This document shows positions 62,130-64,000 of a DNA stretch of 64,000 nucleotides, piece after piece; the first letter of the stretch is position 1; the number at the start of each line of letters is the position of its first letter. Below the pieces are notes generated by a model. That model searched no databases. It was not told the origin of the DNA and saw only the letters and a program-made list of their open reading frames with translations. Location of the stretch: positions 62,001-126,000 of the forward strand of contig JARFIW010001189.1 of the NCBI GenBank assembly GCA_036346225.1, written 5' to 3'. This stretch comes from Platerodrilus igneus (lineage: Eukaryota; Arthropoda; Insecta; Coleoptera; Lycidae). Both the position numbers and the translations under genes were made by a program.

Positions 62130-63143
62130 AATTCTATGGTCAAAATTATACTTAACTGGGCGAACCCAGCAAGTCCAAGATAATTCGGGGCGCCTTTCTA
62201 ATATTACCAATCTAATAGGAGATGTTTCTCAAGGAAGTGTACTTGGTCCACTTTTATTTAGCTTGTATATACAAGATGTATCTACTTGATTGAAATTTTG
62301 TTAATATCATTGTTACGCAGATAATATTCAACTTTATTACCACTTTTATTTGACCGATTTTATGGATGCCTTTAATAATGTAAATAAGGATCTGCAAAGG
62401 ATCAATGAATGGAATATGAGTAATCTTCTTTCAATTAATCCCTTAAAATGCTGGCTATTTTTTTGTGCACTCAAAAAATCTTAAACAAGGCATCCCCATT
62501 CAGCCTTCCTTCTTTAGTTTTAGGTAACTTTACTGTTGCACTAGCTGCATTAGTCAAAAACATTGGCGTTATGATAGATTCTACTTCAACGCGGAAAAAG
62601 CAAGTATCAAATATTTGCAGAATAACGATTATTGCTCTTCATGCGCTTAAACGCCTAAAACGATTCTTGCCAGTAAATCTAAAACGAATATTGATTACAT
62701 CTTTAATCTTTCCACATTTTGACTATAGCGACTCAATTTATACGAACCTATCGATTACAACGAGCTCAAAATAGCTATATCCGTTTTATTTTTGATTTGA
62801 AGTATCGGGATAGGGTAACTCCGTGGTACGCTAAACTAGCACGGTTTAAGTGGGACAAAAGGCGTAATCTACATCTGGCAATTCTTACTTATAAATTATT
62901 TCTAAATCAATCCCCATTTTACTTACAACGTCTATACTTATTCTTTCTAACCACCATTACAGTATAAGGCGTGACGACGTATTATCTATTCTTATCCATC
63001 ATACTCTAACACATCACTCCTTCTTGGTTACAAGCTCGATTATCTGGAATTCGATCCCCTTGGATATTCGAAAAGCAACGTCTCTTGTCAGATTCCGTAA
63101 ACTCTATCAGGAATATCTATTAACAAGTCAAATTTCAGAATAA
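62130..63143 (+). pseudogene. LINE reverse-transcriptase C-terminal half
   Basis: In shifting frames: RLSNITNLIGDVSQGSVLGP and LLFSLYIQDV (about 62180-62280), YADNIQLYYHF (ADD changed to ADN, about 62313-62345), LQRINEWNMSNLLSINPLKC, LVKNIGVMIDSTSTRKKQVS and ALKRLKRFLPVNLKRILITS. Then LQRAQNSYIRFIFDLKYRDR, LHLAILTYKLFLNQSPFYLQ, and a final shifted RRDDVLSIL...FRKLYQEYLL. The order is that of a Jockey/I-type ORF2 from RT motif 5 to the C-terminus. The 5' half is missing. It ends at about 63143. Confidence 0.75.
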
Positions 63144-63769
63144 GTGCCATGGCAATGTTCCTACATACTCCACTCGGCATGCGGTGCGCGTGTGTGCTGT
63201 GTGTGCGTGCGTGCGTGTCTGTTAATGTAAGTAATTAGGTTTGCTCTTAAGGCCATCAGGCCGACTAATGTTTATTGTTCACACCTATTTTTTTTTCTTT
63301 TGTTCTTATCTATTTATTACTTTTTGCTCTGTTGTTTTTATGTTATATATCTACATTGGCAAGTTAGATATAAAAAAAGGCCACACGGCCCTAATTTCGC
63401 TTGTGTAAATAAAGACGTTACAATGCCATTAAATCCACATTATTCTAAATGTTCTCAAACAACTTTTGAATGTTACAATATAGACTCAATTATTTCTACC
63501 AACAAATCAAATAAATCTGAATTTGACTTCGACAAAAAATTAGAACCGATCATCTAAATTCACAAGAAACAGAACCTTTAGAATCTTTTGCTTAAATATA
63601 AAGACATAATGTCTGATCCTAATCAGAAATTAACTATCACAAATAAAATAAAACACAAGAATAAAACGACCGACTAAATTCCAATTCTTACGAAATCGTA
63701 GAGATACTCGCACGTACACAAAACCGAAGTATAACAAATAACCAAAATGCTAGAAGACGATATAATAAT
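63144..63769. other. LINE 3' UTR with GT-rich repeat, then unassigned sequence
   Basis: GTGTGTGC and GTGCGTGC repeats at about 63188-63222, then AAGGCCATCAGGCCG, a small hairpin, near 63249-63263. From about 63300 an 85-codon frame (to 63557) begins with a hydrophobic stretch; no family recognised. Confidence 0.4.
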
Positions 63770-64000
63770 ACAACCAACAAAGACCGTGAAGTGCTTGAAT
63801 ATGAATCGTTCAAAAAAAAAATCGACCATACGGAAAACAAAAATGGCGTACTGTTACGGACTACCGTAAGTTAAATGAAAAACTTTAAATTACCGCTACC
63901 CCATGCCTAACATCACCGGCATATTAAGTCGTTTAGTAAGAGCGCAATACTTTACGATCGACCATGATCAAGGATTTTTTTAAATTCAGCTACATCGTAA
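63770..64000 (+). pseudogene. pol: gypsy-type reverse transcriptase fragment, cut by window edge
   Basis: In shifting frames the end of the window reads TVTDYRKLNEK (about 63853-63885), then NYRYPMPNITGILSRLVRAQ and YFTIDHDQGFF (to about 63978). The DYRKLNEKT...YPLPNI...LGxxxYFTxxDLxxGFxQI order is that of a Ty3/gypsy RT of the 17.6/297 type. The DLASGF-equivalent is altered and the frame is broken. It differs in wording from the gypsy element at 36485, so it is another family. Confidence 0.65.

Noticed and set aside
1..64000. CRISPR arrays, bacterial operons, riboswitches, replication origins, rRNA genes
   Set aside because: No regular short direct repeats with unique spacers, no ribosome-binding-site-led gene clusters and no rRNA core sequences were seen; all coding content is eukaryotic mobile-element type.

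Overview
This is a eukaryotic, AT-rich, animal-type window, most likely from an insect or other arthropod. It carries Ty3/gypsy and BEL/Pao LTR retrotransposons, CR1-, R1- and R4/Dong-type non-LTR retrotransposons, mariner-type transposases of the DUF4817 type common in insects, a Polinton/Maverick capsid-protease block and a tRNA-derived SINE. I found no host gene with convincing exons and cannot name the species. The window is a nest of mobile DNA in which younger elements interrupt older ones.

Layout. 1-304: edge-truncated mariner-like transposase (minus). 620-2493: decayed Polinton block (protease, penton, small ORF, major capsid). 2640-7068: a 4.4-kb imperfect palindrome with (AT)n at its centre and both ends and a TATA-box promoter candidate facing inward in each arm. 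7929-8964: three short tandem-repeat arrays. 10579-10831: MITE. 10897-13605: gypsy-type element with two LTRs in inverted orientation, flanked by a 4-bp duplication. 14949-15653 and 24386-24705: two loci of one ~136-bp satellite. 16437-23170 (minus): BEL/Pao element with both LTRs and a 5-bp duplication, carrying an internally deleted mariner-like element and, in its right LTR, a palindromic Penelope-like element with hammerhead-ribozyme-like cores. 25965-26455: LINE 3' end.

27080-54602 is a continuous chain of LINEs joined by (ATT)n tracts: an R1-like LINE split by a 1.44-kb solo LTR; CR1-like copy 1 split by a 10.3-kb gypsy element; an R4/Dong-like LINE (minus) lying inside an (ATT)n tract; and CR1-like copy 2. 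Both CR1 copies have (ATT)n on both sides and share a 3' UTR hairpin with a compensatory base-pair change. This is the best candidate for an under-described system here: two LINE lineages using the same TAA-type microsatellite as a landing site.

54603-64000 is sparser. It holds a decayed copy of a repetitive arthropod gene family of unknown function, two more LINE remnants, a LINE 3' end, a tRNA-derived SINE with 13-bp target duplications, and a gypsy reverse-transcriptase fragment at the right edge.

Relative ages follow from LTR comparison. The 36485-46790 gypsy element is very young: its LTRs differ by only a few substitutions, while single-base homopolymer length differences are several times more numerous. 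That bias suggests that part of the frameshifting in this window is sequencing or assembly error. The BEL and inverted-LTR elements show roughly 3% divergence. The genes of each element work only within its own copying cycle, and nearly all copies here are broken.
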